Origin: Gammaproteobacteria bacterium
Lineage (GTDB): Bacteria; Pseudomonadota; Gammaproteobacteria; Steroidobacterales; Steroidobacteraceae
Reading direction: 5' to 3'
Assembly: GCA_019242385.1 (NCBI GenBank)
Contig: JAFAVO010000193.1
Coordinates: 1-11,193, forward strand
DNA length: 11,193 nt
Shown here piece by piece: positions 1-7,280 of the stretch (position 1 is the first letter of the stretch; each line of letters opens with the position of its first letter). The position numbers were made by a program, and so were the translations under genes. The notes beneath the pieces are model-generated. The model did no database searches. It had not been told where the DNA came from and saw nothing but the letters and a program-made list of their open reading frames with translations.

Positions 1-903
1 ACCCAGGGCGGCACCTACCGGCGGCAACATGGCGAGCCAGCCGCTGTCCATCTGGCCCAGATGCCGATGCTGGGTGAGGTACAGGAAGGGCGCCGCCATC
101 AGCTGATAGAAGGCGACATTCTCCAGCAGATACGAGATCGCCAGCAGCAGGAGGCTGCGCTGGCGCAGCAGCGCCAGACAACGCCGCACGGTGGTGGGTG
201 CGGGCGGCGCGTGACCGCCGCCATCGAGCTCGGCGAGCTCGCGGGCGCTTACCGAGGGATGCTGCTGCGGCAGGTCACGCCCGTACCATGCCCAGCAGGC
301 GGTCACCACGGCGAGCGGCAGCGCCGTGAAGAGGAGCGCGCGCTGCCAACCCCACGCCGCGCTCAGCGCCGCCATCAGCGGCGCGGCGATTGCCGTGCCC
401 ACCCCCATGGCGCTCGAGCCGAGTCCATTGACCAGACCCCAACGCGAGCTCGGAAACCAGCTCTCGAATACACCGGTCTGCACCGGAAACACCGGCGCCT
501 GTGCGGTGCCGAGCACTGCCTGGGCGAGCGCCATCGCCACGATTACGGCGGTGCCCGTCAGCAGATACGGCGCGAGCGGGGTGACCACCATGGCGAGGCA
601 GCCGCTGATCCCCACCAGAACGAACATGCGCCGTGCGCCCCAGCGCTGACCAACAGCTCCCGCCGGCCCCTGCAGCGCGGTGTACATCACCAGGAAAGCA
701 GAGCTCAGCAGGAAAACCTGCAGCTGACTGACTTTGAGCTGCGCTTTGACCTGGTCCGTCGCGAGGGTGAGCGCATTGCGCTGCACGTAACACAGCAGCG
801 GGAACAGGAACATGAACAGGAAGATCCACCAGCGCACCCGCACGGCACGCAGGCCGACGCGCGGCCATCGCTCGCGCGCCTCGACTGCGATGACCGATTC
901 CAC
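1..903 (-). CDS. MFS transporter, anion:cation symporter-like (partial, C-terminus beyond left edge)
   Basis: This is an inner-membrane secondary transporter of the major facilitator superfamily. 301 codons are visible and the gene runs off the window. Translation of the minus strand gives hydrophobic segments for about eight of the expected twelve helices. TM1 carries CYVQRNALTLA, which resembles the YxDRxNxSxA signature of the anion:cation symporter family. After TM2 comes a motif-A-like GAVGQRWGARRMF, and TM4 is followed by ESWFPSSRWG, again typical of that family. A hydrophilic central loop (around residues 195-225) precedes TM7. I chose the GTG at 901-903 because AGGA sits 8 bases upstream and the first helix follows about 25 residues later. 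The frame is open further upstream, so the start is not certain. The gene lies 23 bases behind glnK and is probably co-transcribed. The substrate cannot be read from the sequence; the family often carries carboxylates or sugar acids. Confidence 0.85.
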   Translation of the reverse strand, partial: MESVIAVEARERWPRVGLRAVRVRWWIFLFMFLFPLLCYVQRNALTLATDQVKAQLKVSQLQVFLLSSAFLVMYTALQGPAGAVGQRWGARRMFVLVGISGCLAMVVTPLAPYLLTGTAVIVAMALAQAVLGTAQAPVFPVQTGVFESWFPSSRWGLVNGLGSSAMGVGTAIAAPLMAALSAAWGWQRALLFTALPLAVVTACWAWYGRDLPQQHPSVSARELAELDGGGHAPPAPTTVRRCLALLRQRSLLLLAISYLLENVAFYQLMAAPFLYLTQHRHLGQMDSGWLAMLPPVGAALG

Positions 904-926
904 GCGGGCGGTCCTGCCGGGCGCCG

Positions 927-1265
927 CTAGAGCGCGCTGTCGTCGGTCTCCCCGGTACGGATGCGGATGACGCGCTCGATGTCGGTGATGAAGATCTTGC
1001 CATCGCCCACCTTGCCGGTCTTGGCGGACTTCATGATGGCCTCGATCACCTGATCGACGAGATCACCACGCACCGCGACCTCGATGCGCGTCTTGGGAAC
1101 GAAGTCGACCACGTACTCCGCACCGCGATAAAGCTCGGTGTGTCCGCGCTGGCGCCCGAAGCCTTTGACCTCGGTGACGGTCATGCCCGATACCCCGATG
1201 TCCGAGAGCGCGGCGCGTACGTCGTCGAGCTTGAAGGGCTTGATGATGGCGGTGACCAGTTTCAT
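927..1265 (-). CDS. glnK: Nitrogen regulatory protein P-II (GlnK)
   Basis: P-II is a trimeric cytoplasmic signal protein that senses 2-oxoglutarate, ATP/ADP and, through uridylylation, glutamine. It controls targets such as AmtB and the NtrB kinase. The product is 112 residues, the canonical length. The N-terminus MKLVTAIIKPFKLDDVR is GlnK-like (GlnB usually begins MKKIDAIIKPF). The T-loop GFGRQRGHTELYRGAEYVVDF contains Tyr51, the uridylylation site. The B-loop TGKVGDGKIF (83-92) and the C-loop Arg101/Arg103, which bind ATP, are intact. The start at 1265 is fixed by family length and by GGAG 9 bases upstream; upstream codons in the same frame show no homology. A sigma54 promoter and NtrC-like sites lie upstream. 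The usual partner amtB is not adjacent; an MFS transporter gene follows instead. The P-II assignment is very secure, and GlnK rather than GlnB is likely. Confidence 0.96.
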   Translation of the reverse strand: MKLVTAIIKPFKLDDVRAALSDIGVSGMTVTEVKGFGRQRGHTELYRGAEYVVDFVPKTRIEVAVRGDLVDQVIEAIMKSAKTGKVGDGKIFITDIERVIRIRTGETDDSAL

Positions 1266-1303
1266 GGGCGGACACTCCGTCTGCCGGTGCGGCGCTTGGA
1301 TTT

Positions 1304-1319
1304 TGCAGTTTCCGTGCCA
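1304..1319 (-). promoter_or_regulatory. Sigma54 (-24/-12) promoter of glnK
   Basis: Read on the minus strand the sequence is TGGCACGGAAACTGCA. This matches the RpoN consensus TGGCAC-N5-TTGCA at all but one base and has the invariant GG-N10-GC spacing. The -12 C is at 1305, so transcription should start near 1293, giving a leader of about 28 bases before the glnK ATG. Sigma54 control of glnK by phosphorylated NtrC under nitrogen limitation is well established in proteobacteria, so position and gene identity agree. Confidence 0.88.
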
Positions 1320-1383
1320 TGGCGTCGAATCGCGCCAAAACCCGGCCGTGGAGAGCATCCCCTGTCTCCGCATTTGCCGCCGC

Positions 1384-1400
1384 TGCACCATTCTTGAGCG
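1384..1400. promoter_or_regulatory. Candidate NtrC site, promoter-proximal
   Basis: TGCACC-ATTCT-TGAGCG resembles the NtrC palindrome TGCACC-N5-GGTGCA. The left arm is perfect and the right arm is degenerate. Its centre (1392) is about 99 bases upstream of the predicted sigma54 start, close to the -108 enhancer site of enterobacterial glnAp2. One arm is weak, so this is only suggestive alone; the paired site described at 1417 strengthens it. Confidence 0.5.
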
Positions 1401-1416
1401 CGACGGCCATCGGCCG

Positions 1417-1433
1417 CGCCCCGCTCTGGTGCG
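1417..1433. promoter_or_regulatory. Candidate NtrC site, promoter-distal
   Basis: CGCCCC-GCTCT-GGTGCG matches the NtrC palindrome core GCACC-N5-GGTGC with one mismatch in the left arm. Its centre (1425) lies 33 bases, about three helical turns, from the first candidate site and about 132 bases upstream of the predicted glnK start. That phasing would put two NtrC dimers on the same DNA face, as at glnA. It also lies about 42 bases upstream of the ATG of the divergent FAD gene, overlapping where that gene's promoter should be. Confidence 0.5.
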
Positions 1434-1454
1434 CCCAGGCCTGGGCTGTTCGGC

Positions 1455-1460
1455 TATTCT
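1455..1460 (+). promoter_or_regulatory. Candidate -10 element of the FAD reductase gene
   Basis: TATTCT matches four of six bases of the TATAAT consensus and ends 7 bases before the ATG at 1468. Transcription would then begin at or next to the start codon. I see no clear -35 hexamer at the right distance, and no good Shine-Dalgarno sequence precedes the ATG. This is a weak call made from position and composition only. Confidence 0.35.
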
Positions 1461-1467
1461 CGGACGG

Positions 1468-2691
1468 ATGTACGAGCGGATCGTGATCGCGGGAGGCGGA
1501 CAGGCCGCGGTGCAGGCCATCGACACGCTGCGGCGGCGCGGTTTTGCGGGCGAGCTTTCCGTGGTGGGCGATGAGCCATGGCCACCCTACCAGCGACCGC
1601 CACTTTCCAAGAAGTACCTCGCAGGAAGCCTGGAGCGGGAGCGATTGCTCATCCGTCCGGCAACCTTCTTCGCCGAGCACGCCGTCAGGACCCATTTCGG
1701 TCACCGGGTGACCGACGTCGCACGGCGGGAACGGCACGTGCGCCTGGATGACGGCCGGGTACTGCCGTACGACGCGTTGCTGCTCGCGACCGGAAGCCGG
1801 CCGCGACCGCTGACCGTGCCCGGCAGCGAGCTCGACGGCGTTCACTACCTGCGCACCATCGCCGACGCCGACCGCATCCGCAGCGAGTGCGTTGGCGGCG
1901 GGCGGCTGGTCATCATCGGCGGCGGCTACATCGGACTGGAGGTCGCGGCGACCGCGAGCGAGCGCGGCATGGAGGTCACGGTGCTCGAGATGGCGCCGCG
2001 AGTGATGAGCCGCGTGACCAGCCCCGAGGTCTCGGCGTTCTACGAGTCCGAGCACGCGCGCCATGGAGTGCGCATCCGCTGCAACGAGAGCGTGCGTGCG
2101 CTGCACGGCGATACGCGCACGGGCCGGGTGCGCTCCGTGCTTTCCGAGAGTGGCGCCCAGTACCCGGCAGATCTGGTCATCGCCGGTGTCGGAGTCGTGC
2201 CGGCGGATGAGCTGGCGCGAGCCGCGGGACTCGAGTGCGAGAACGGAGTCGTGACGGATGTGCATTGCCGCACCGCGGATGAGGCGATCTATGCCGCCGG
2301 CGACTGCGCGAGCCACCTCAACCGCCAGTATGGCCGTCACCTGCGGCTCGAATCGGTCGACAACGCCTTCGAGCAGGGCACGACCGTGGCGCTCAACCTG
2401 CTCGGCACGCAGACCGTGCACGATAAGGTGCCGTGGTTCTGGTCGGACCAGTTCGACCTGAAGCTGATCATCATCGGCGTGGGCTACGGTTACGACAGCG
2501 CGCTGCTGCGCGGCTCGCCCGCGACACGCAGCTTCAGTGTCTGCTACCTGCGCGCCGGGGAGCTGGTGGCGCTCGACAGCGTCAACACACCCAAGGACCA
2601 GATGGCGGCGCGCAAGCTGATCGCCGTGCACGCCCGTCCCAACATCGACAAGCTGACCGATCCTTCGGTGCCGCTCAAGGACACCGTGTAG
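1468..2691 (+). CDS. Ferredoxin/putidaredoxin reductase-like FAD-dependent oxidoreductase
   Basis: The 407-residue product is a cytoplasmic flavoprotein that most likely passes electrons from NAD(P)H to a small iron-sulfur protein such as a ferredoxin. The order is N-terminal FAD-binding Rossmann motif (IVIAGGGQAAVQA, about residues 5-17), the family motif QRPPLSKKYLAG (about 42-53), LLATGSRPRP (about 110-119), the NAD(P)H-binding Rossmann motif VIIGGGYIGLEVAATA (about 145-160), the second FAD motif IYAAGDCA (about 272-279) and a C-terminal reductase domain with VPWFWSDQ and SVPLK. Length and these motifs closely resemble Pseudomonas CamA, recalled from memory. The ATG at 1468 starts just before the FAD motif, as the family requires. 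No ferredoxin, cytochrome P450 or dioxygenase gene is next to it, so its partner is unknown. It diverges from glnK and converges with pyc, 25 bases away. Confidence 0.93.
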   Translation: MYERIVIAGGGQAAVQAIDTLRRRGFAGELSVVGDEPWPPYQRPPLSKKYLAGSLERERLLIRPATFFAEHAVRTHFGHRVTDVARRERHVRLDDGRVLPYDALLLATGSRPRPLTVPGSELDGVHYLRTIADADRIRSECVGGGRLVIIGGGYIGLEVAATASERGMEVTVLEMAPRVMSRVTSPEVSAFYESEHARHGVRIRCNESVRALHGDTRTGRVRSVLSESGAQYPADLVIAGVGVVPADELARAAGLECENGVVTDVHCRTADEAIYAAGDCASHLNRQYGRHLRLESVDNAFEQGTTVALNLLGTQTVHDKVPWFWSDQFDLKLIIIGVGYGYDSALLRGSPATRSFSVCYLRAGELVALDSVNTPKDQMAARKLIAVHARPNIDKLTDPSVPLKDTV

Positions 2692-2716
2692 CGGTCTATC
2701 CCCGTGCGCCGGCACC

Positions 2717-5700
2717 TCAGCGCAACAGCACCAGCAGATCCTTGGCCTCGACCGCCTGTCCGGGGCGCGCCAGCACCTCGGCCACTTCGCCCGCGACCTC
2801 GGCACGCACCGCGGTCTCCATTTTCATTGCCTCGAGCGTGAGCAGCGAATCGCCGCGAGCCACGGGCGCACCGGGCGTGGCGGTCACGGTGGCCACCACA
2901 CCCGGCATGGGCGCCCCCACCTGGCGCGGATTGCCGGCCTCGGCCTTCACTTGCGGTGGCCGGGTGGCCACCTGGCGTCGGTCCGGCACGCGCACCGAGC
3001 GCGGCTGGCCGTTCAACTCGAAGAACACCGTGCGGGTGGCGTCCTCGTGCGGCTCGCTCATCGCCAGGTAACGCACGATGAGAGTCTTGCCGCGCTCGAG
3101 ATCGATGGCGATCTCCTGCCCGGGCTCCATCCCATAGAAGAACACCGGGCTCGGCAGGATGGCCGGATCGCCATGGAGCTGCCGGTCGCGCGCGAACTCC
3201 TCGAACACACGCGGATACATCAGATAGGAGGCGAGATCCTCCTCGGTGGGCGGCTGCCGTAAGCGGCGCTGCAGCTGCGCGCGCTCGGCCTCGAGATCGA
3301 CGGGCTCGAGCCCTGCGCCCGCGCGCGTCGTCAGCGGCGCCGCGCCCTTCAGCACCTTGCGCTGCAGTGCCTGCGGAAATCCGCCGTAGGGCTGGCCCAG
3401 CTCCCCGCGGAACAGCTGTACGACGGACTCGGGAAAAGCTACCTCGGTGTGCGGATCGAGCACCTGCGCGCAGGTGATGCCGGCGCTCGCCATCAGCAGC
3501 GTCAGGTCGCCCACGACTTTCGAGGTCGGCGTCACCTTGATGATGTCGCCGAAGAGCTCGTTGACCTGCGCGTAGGTACGCGCCACCTCCGGCCAGCGGG
3601 CTTCATCGATACCGAGTGCACGCGCCTGCTCGCGCAGATTGGTGTATTGGCCGCCGGGCATGCCGTGCACGTACACCTCCGATGCGCCGGCGCGGATGTC
3701 GCTCTCGAAGGCGCCGTACTGGCGGCGCACCTGCTCCCAGTACGCGGAGATCTGCCGTACCGCATCCGCATCGAGGCCGGGATCGCGCGGACCGAAGCGC
3801 AGCGCCTCGACGAGCGAGCCGAGATTCGGCTGTGAGGTGAGACCGCTCATCGAGTCCATGGCCGCATCGATGGCGTCGGCGCCGGCGGCGACCGCGGCGA
3901 GCACGCTCGCCGCGGCAATGCCGCTCGTATCATGAGTGTGGAAGTGTACCGGCAGCCCGGTCTCCTCCTTGAGCGCCTTCACGAGCTCGAACGCCGCGCG
4001 CGGCCGCAGCAGCCCCGCCATGTCCTTGATGCCGAGCACGTGGGTGCCGGCGGCCCGCAGCTCGCGTGCCAACCCCAGATAGTAATCCAGGGTGTATTTC
4101 TGCTCGCGCGGGTCGCTCAGATTGCCCGTGTAGCAGATCGCCGCCTCGCACAGCTTGCCGGCCTCGCACACCGCATCGATCGACACTCGCATGTTCTCGA
4201 CCCAGTTGAGCGAGTCGAAGATGCGGAATACGTCGATGCCGCGCGCGGCGGCGCGCGCGATGAAGAAGCGCACCACGTTGTCCGGATAGTGCGTGTAGCC
4301 GACTGCGTTGGCGCCCCGCAGCAGCATCTGCAGCAGGAGATTCGGCACGCGCTCGCGCAACGCGCTCAGCCGTTCCCACGGATCCTCGCGCAGGAAGCGC
4401 AGCGCCACATCGAAGGTGGCACCGCCCCAGCATTCGAGCGAGAACAGCTGCGGCAGCAACGCCGCGTAACAGGGCGCGACGGCCGCCATGTCGTAGGTGC
4501 GCATGCGGGTCGCGAGCAGCGACTGGTGCGCATCGCGCATGGTCGTGTCGGTGATCAGCACGCGCTCCTGCGCCAGCATCCATCGAGCGAACGCCTCCGG
4601 GCCGAGCTCATCGAGCTTCTGCCGGCTGCCGGCGGCGGGCGGGCCGAGCGGACCCGGCGGCAGCTGTGGGAGCGCCAGGCGCGCCGGGCGGGCGCGGCCC
4701 TGCACCTCGGCGTTGCCGTTCACGATCGTCGTACCAAGAAGCCCGAGGATGCGCGTGGCACGGTCGCGCTTGCGTGGCCACTGCAGCAGCTCCGGCGTCT
4801 CCTCGATGAAGCACGTGGTGTAATCGCCCGCGGCGAAGCGCGGATGGGTAATGAGCTGATCGAGGAAGCGCAGATTGGTGACCACCCCGCGGATGCGGAA
4901 CTCGGCGAGCGCCCGATGCATGCGCGCGATGCACTCCTGCGCGCTGGGCGCCCAGGCGGTCACTTTCACCAGCAGCGAGTCGTACGAGCGCGTGATGATC
5001 GCGCCGGTATAGGCCGTGCCGGCATCGAGCCGGATGCCGAAACCGGCGGGGCTGCGGTACGCCGCAATCCTGCCGTAGTCGGGCACGAAGTTGTTTTCCG
5101 GGTCCTCGGTGGTGATGCGGCACTGGAGCGCATGACCGCGCAGCACGATGTCCGCCTGCGCCGGCACCCCGCTCTCGGGCGTCCCGAGGCGCGCGCCGGC
5201 GGCGATGTGGATCTGCGCCTTGACGAGGTCGATTCCGGTCACGCACTCGGTGACCGTGTGCTCGACCTGAATGCGCGGGTTCACCTCGATGAAGTAGTGA
5301 GCGCCGCTGTCGGCATCCTGGAGGAACTCGACGGTGCCGGCGCTGGTGTAACGCGCGGCGCGCGCGATGGCGAGAGCATCGGTGCACAGCCGCGCCCGCT
5401 CTGCTGCGCTCAGGAACACCGCCGGCGCGCGCTCGACCACCTTCTGGTGACGGCGCTGCGCCGTGCAGTCCCGCTCGAACAGATGCACCAGGGTGCCGTG
5501 CAGGTCGCCGAGGATCTGCACCTCCACGTGGCGCGCACGGGCCACGAGCTTCTCGAGATAGACCTCATCGTTGCCGAAAGCCGCCTGCGCTTCGCGCCGG
5601 CACACCGGCAGGAGCTCGGCGAGCTCGGCCGCATCGCGCACGATGCGGCTGCCGCGCCCGCCGCCGCCCCAGCTCGCCTTGAGCATGAGCGGGTAGCCGA

Positions 5701-6163
5701 TCTCCTGCGCCGTGCGGGCGCACCTGCCCGGATCGGCGGGCAGCGGCCCGCTCGCCGGCATCACGGGCACGCCGGACGCTGCTGCCAGCTCGCGCGCGCG
5801 CACCTTGTTGCCGAACACCGCGAGTGTCTCCGGTTCCGGCCCGATGAAGCACACGCCTGCTTCGCGGCAGGCGCGGGCGAACTCGGGGTTCTCGGCGAGA
5901 AATCCGTAGCCCGGATGGATCGCATCGACGCTCGCTTCGCGTGCGACCCGCAGCAGGTCCTCGATGCCGAGGTACGCCTCGATCGGTCCCTTGCCCCGGC
6001 CGACCAGATAGGATTCGTCCGCCTTGGTCCGGTGCAGGGAAAAACGGTCCTCGTGGGAGTACACCGCTACGGTGCGCAGCCCGAGCTCGCTCACCGCGCG
6101 CATGACGCGGATGGCGATCTCCCCGCGGTTGGCGACCAGCACGCTGCGGATCCGCTGCGACAT
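2717..6163 (-). CDS. pyc: Pyruvate carboxylase (single-chain, biotin-dependent)
   Basis: This cytoplasmic enzyme makes oxaloacetate from pyruvate, bicarbonate and ATP, refilling the TCA cycle and feeding gluconeogenesis. The 1148 residues carry all domains in standard order. Biotin carboxylase (about 5-450) has SWGGGGRGSRIV (ATP-grasp), RRHQKVVE (Lys241) and EVNPRIQVEH (Glu293, Asn295, Arg297). Carboxyltransferase (about 530-810) has ITDTTMRDAHQSLLATRMRT (metal ligand Asp539), GIKDMAG (Lys713, the carbamylated lysine) and HFHTHDTSG (His742/His744). The PYC-specific domain has VTPTSKVVGD and GELGQPYGGFP. The biotinyl domain has EAMKMET with biotin on Lys1114. I chose the ATG at 6163 because AAGGTGA lies 8 bases upstream; an ATG at 6187 would place that ribosome site inside the gene. 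The usual Met after GRG in the ATP loop is Ser here. The gene diverges from the hydrolase operon. Confidence 0.97.
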   Translation of the reverse strand: MSQRIRSVLVANRGEIAIRVMRAVSELGLRTVAVYSHEDRFSLHRTKADESYLVGRGKGPIEAYLGIEDLLRVAREASVDAIHPGYGFLAENPEFARACREAGVCFIGPEPETLAVFGNKVRARELAAASGVPVMPASGPLPADPGRCARTAQEIGYPLMLKASWGGGGRGSRIVRDAAELAELLPVCRREAQAAFGNDEVYLEKLVARARHVEVQILGDLHGTLVHLFERDCTAQRRHQKVVERAPAVFLSAAERARLCTDALAIARAARYTSAGTVEFLQDADSGAHYFIEVNPRIQVEHTVTECVTGIDLVKAQIHIAAGARLGTPESGVPAQADIVLRGHALQCRITTEDPENNFVPDYGRIAAYRSPAGFGIRLDAGTAYTGAIITRSYDSLLVKVTAWAPSAQECIARMHRALAEFRIRGVVTNLRFLDQLITHPRFAAGDYTTCFIEETPELLQWPRKRDRATRILGLLGTTIVNGNAEVQGRARPARLALPQLPPGPLGPPAAGSRQKLDELGPEAFARWMLAQERVLITDTTMRDAHQSLLATRMRTYDMAAVAPCYAALLPQLFSLECWGGATFDVALRFLREDPWERLSALRERVPNLLLQMLLRGANAVGYTHYPDNVVRFFIARAAARGIDVFRIFDSLNWVENMRVSIDAVCEAGKLCEAAICYTGNLSDPREQKYTLDYYLGLARELRAAGTHVLGIKDMAGLLRPRAAFELVKALKEETGLPVHFHTHDTSGIAAASVLAAVAAGADAIDAAMDSMSGLTSQPNLGSLVEALRFGPRDPGLDADAVRQISAYWEQVRRQYGAFESDIRAGASEVYVHGMPGGQYTNLREQARALGIDEARWPEVARTYAQVNELFGDIIKVTPTSKVVGDLTLLMASAGITCAQVLDPHTEVAFPESVVQLFRGELGQPYGGFPQALQRKVLKGAAPLTTRAGAGLEPVDLEAERAQLQRRLRQPPTEEDLASYLMYPRVFEEFARDRQLHGDPAILPSPVFFYGMEPGQEIAIDLERGKTLIVRYLAMSEPHEDATRTVFFELNGQPRSVRVPDRRQVATRPPQVKAEAGNPRQVGAPMPGVVATVTATPGAPVARGDSLLTLEAMKMETAVRAEVAGEVAEVLARPGQAVEAKDLLVLLR

Positions 6164-6260
6164 GGCGGGTTTCACCTTAAGATCCACCGTTCGGATTGAC
6201 GGCGCCAGCCGCAGGGCGTTGGCGGATGAGCGCCTCGATCATAGCCGCTGAGAGCGAACC
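6164..6260. other. Divergent intergenic region between pyc and the hydrolase operon
   Basis: These 97 bases must contain the starts of both divergent transcription units. Ribosome sites are visible for each: AAGGTGA for pyc on the minus strand and GAGAG before the ATG at 6261. TTGACG at 6196-6201 looks like a -35 hexamer, but no convincing -10 follows, so I do not call a promoter. Confidence 0.5.
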
Positions 6261-7271
6261 ATGTCGCGAGCAAAGCCGACCGCCACTGCTGCTGCGTTGC
6301 TCGCCGTGCTGCTGCACGGCGTGTCGGCGGCCGCGACCGCACCTGCTGCCGGCTTTGCCATCGTCATCCACGGCGGTGCGGGCGTGATCGAGCGCGCGAA
6401 GATGACACCCGAGCACGAGGCCTCCTACCGCGCGGGTCTCGCGGCTGCGCTGGATGCGGGCTACGAGGTGCTCGAGCGCGGTGGCACGAGCCTGGATGCA
6501 GTGATTGCCGCCGTGCGCCGCATGGAGGATGACCCGCAGTTCAACGCCGGCCGCGGCGCGGTGCTCGATGAGGACGGGGACGCCGAGCTCGATGCGGCCA
6601 TCATGGATGGCGCGGGCCCGCGCGCCGGCGCCGTGGCGGCAGTGCGCCACGTGAAAAATCCCATCGAGCTCGCACGGCTGGTGATGGACAGGAGCCCGCA
6701 CGTGCTGCTGGTCGCCGAGGGTGCCGAGGAGTTTGCGCTCGAGCAGGGCATGGCGCTGGTGCCGCGCGGCTATTTCCGCACCGACGCCCGCATGCGCGAG
6801 CTGGAGGAGGCGCGGCGCGCCGAGGCCGCGCGCGCCGGCGGCAAGTCCACGGGCACGGTCGGTGCCGTCGCCCTCGATCGCGCCGGGAATCTGGCAGCGG
6901 CCACTTCCACCGGCGGTCTCACCAACAAGCACCGCGGCCGGGTCGGCGATACTCCTCTGATCGGCGCGGGGACCTATGCCAACAACGCCACCTGTGCAGT
7001 CTCGGGTACCGGCCAGGGGGAGTATTACATCCGCCAGGTGGTGGCCTACGATGTCTGTGCGCTCATGCAGTACGGGCGCATGACGCTCGCGGCCGCGGTG
7101 CACGAGGTGGTGCAGGTCAAACTGCGCAGCACCGGCGGCGAGGGCGGCCTGATCGCTCTGGACCGTAACGGCGACATCGCCATGGATTTCAACAGTGCCG
7201 GCATGTTCCGCGGCGCGCGCGATTCGCACGGACGGCGTGAGATCGCCATGTACCGCGACGTGGAGCACTGA
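6261..7271 (+). CDS. Isoaspartyl peptidase/L-asparaginase, exported (Ntn-hydrolase, type 2 asparaginase family)
   Basis: The 336-residue product belongs to the plant-type asparaginase/isoaspartyl dipeptidase family. Members cleave isoaspartyl peptides left by protein ageing, and often asparagine, after self-cleavage into two subunits. An N-terminal signal peptide is visible: Arg/Lys, a hydrophobic run around residues 9-19, then VSAAA, so the enzyme should act in the periplasm. The fold starts at IVIHGGAG (about 34-41). GTVGAV contains the nucleophile Thr199, which becomes the N-terminus of the small subunit. TSTGG (215-219) and GRVGDTPLIGAG (226-237) supply substrate-binding residues. The ATG at 6261 has GAGAG 6 bases upstream. 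The linker before Thr199 is Ala/Arg-rich. It is the first gene of a three-gene run and ends 9 bases before its paralogue. Glycosylasparaginase-like activity is an alternative. Confidence 0.92.
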   Translation: MSRAKPTATAAALLAVLLHGVSAAATAPAAGFAIVIHGGAGVIERAKMTPEHEASYRAGLAAALDAGYEVLERGGTSLDAVIAAVRRMEDDPQFNAGRGAVLDEDGDAELDAAIMDGAGPRAGAVAAVRHVKNPIELARLVMDRSPHVLLVAEGAEEFALEQGMALVPRGYFRTDARMRELEEARRAEAARAGGKSTGTVGAVALDRAGNLAAATSTGGLTNKHRGRVGDTPLIGAGTYANNATCAVSGTGQGEYYIRQVVAYDVCALMQYGRMTLAAAVHEVVQVKLRSTGGEGGLIALDRNGDIAMDFNSAGMFRGARDSHGRREIAMYRDVEH

Positions 7272-7280
7272 GGAGCCCTC

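Noticed and set aside
61..930. Open frames at 61-930 (plus) and 275-1003 (minus) opposite or out of frame with the transporter
   Set aside because: A third, minus-strand frame that runs off the left edge gives hydrophobic helices and MFS signatures, so these two are shadows.
2692..2716. GTGC...GCAC hairpin between the convergent reductase and pyc genes as a bidirectional terminator
   Set aside because: The stem is only 4 bp and there is no T-run on either strand.
1063..2805. 580-codon open frame on the minus strand
   Set aside because: Antisense to the FAD reductase and overlapping glnK and the end of pyc, all of which are real genes with conserved motifs.
3932..6199. 755-codon open frame on the plus strand
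   Set aside because: It is exactly antisense to the pyruvate carboxylase gene, rich in Arg, His and Ala, with no recognisable motif. Long antisense frames are expected at this GC content.
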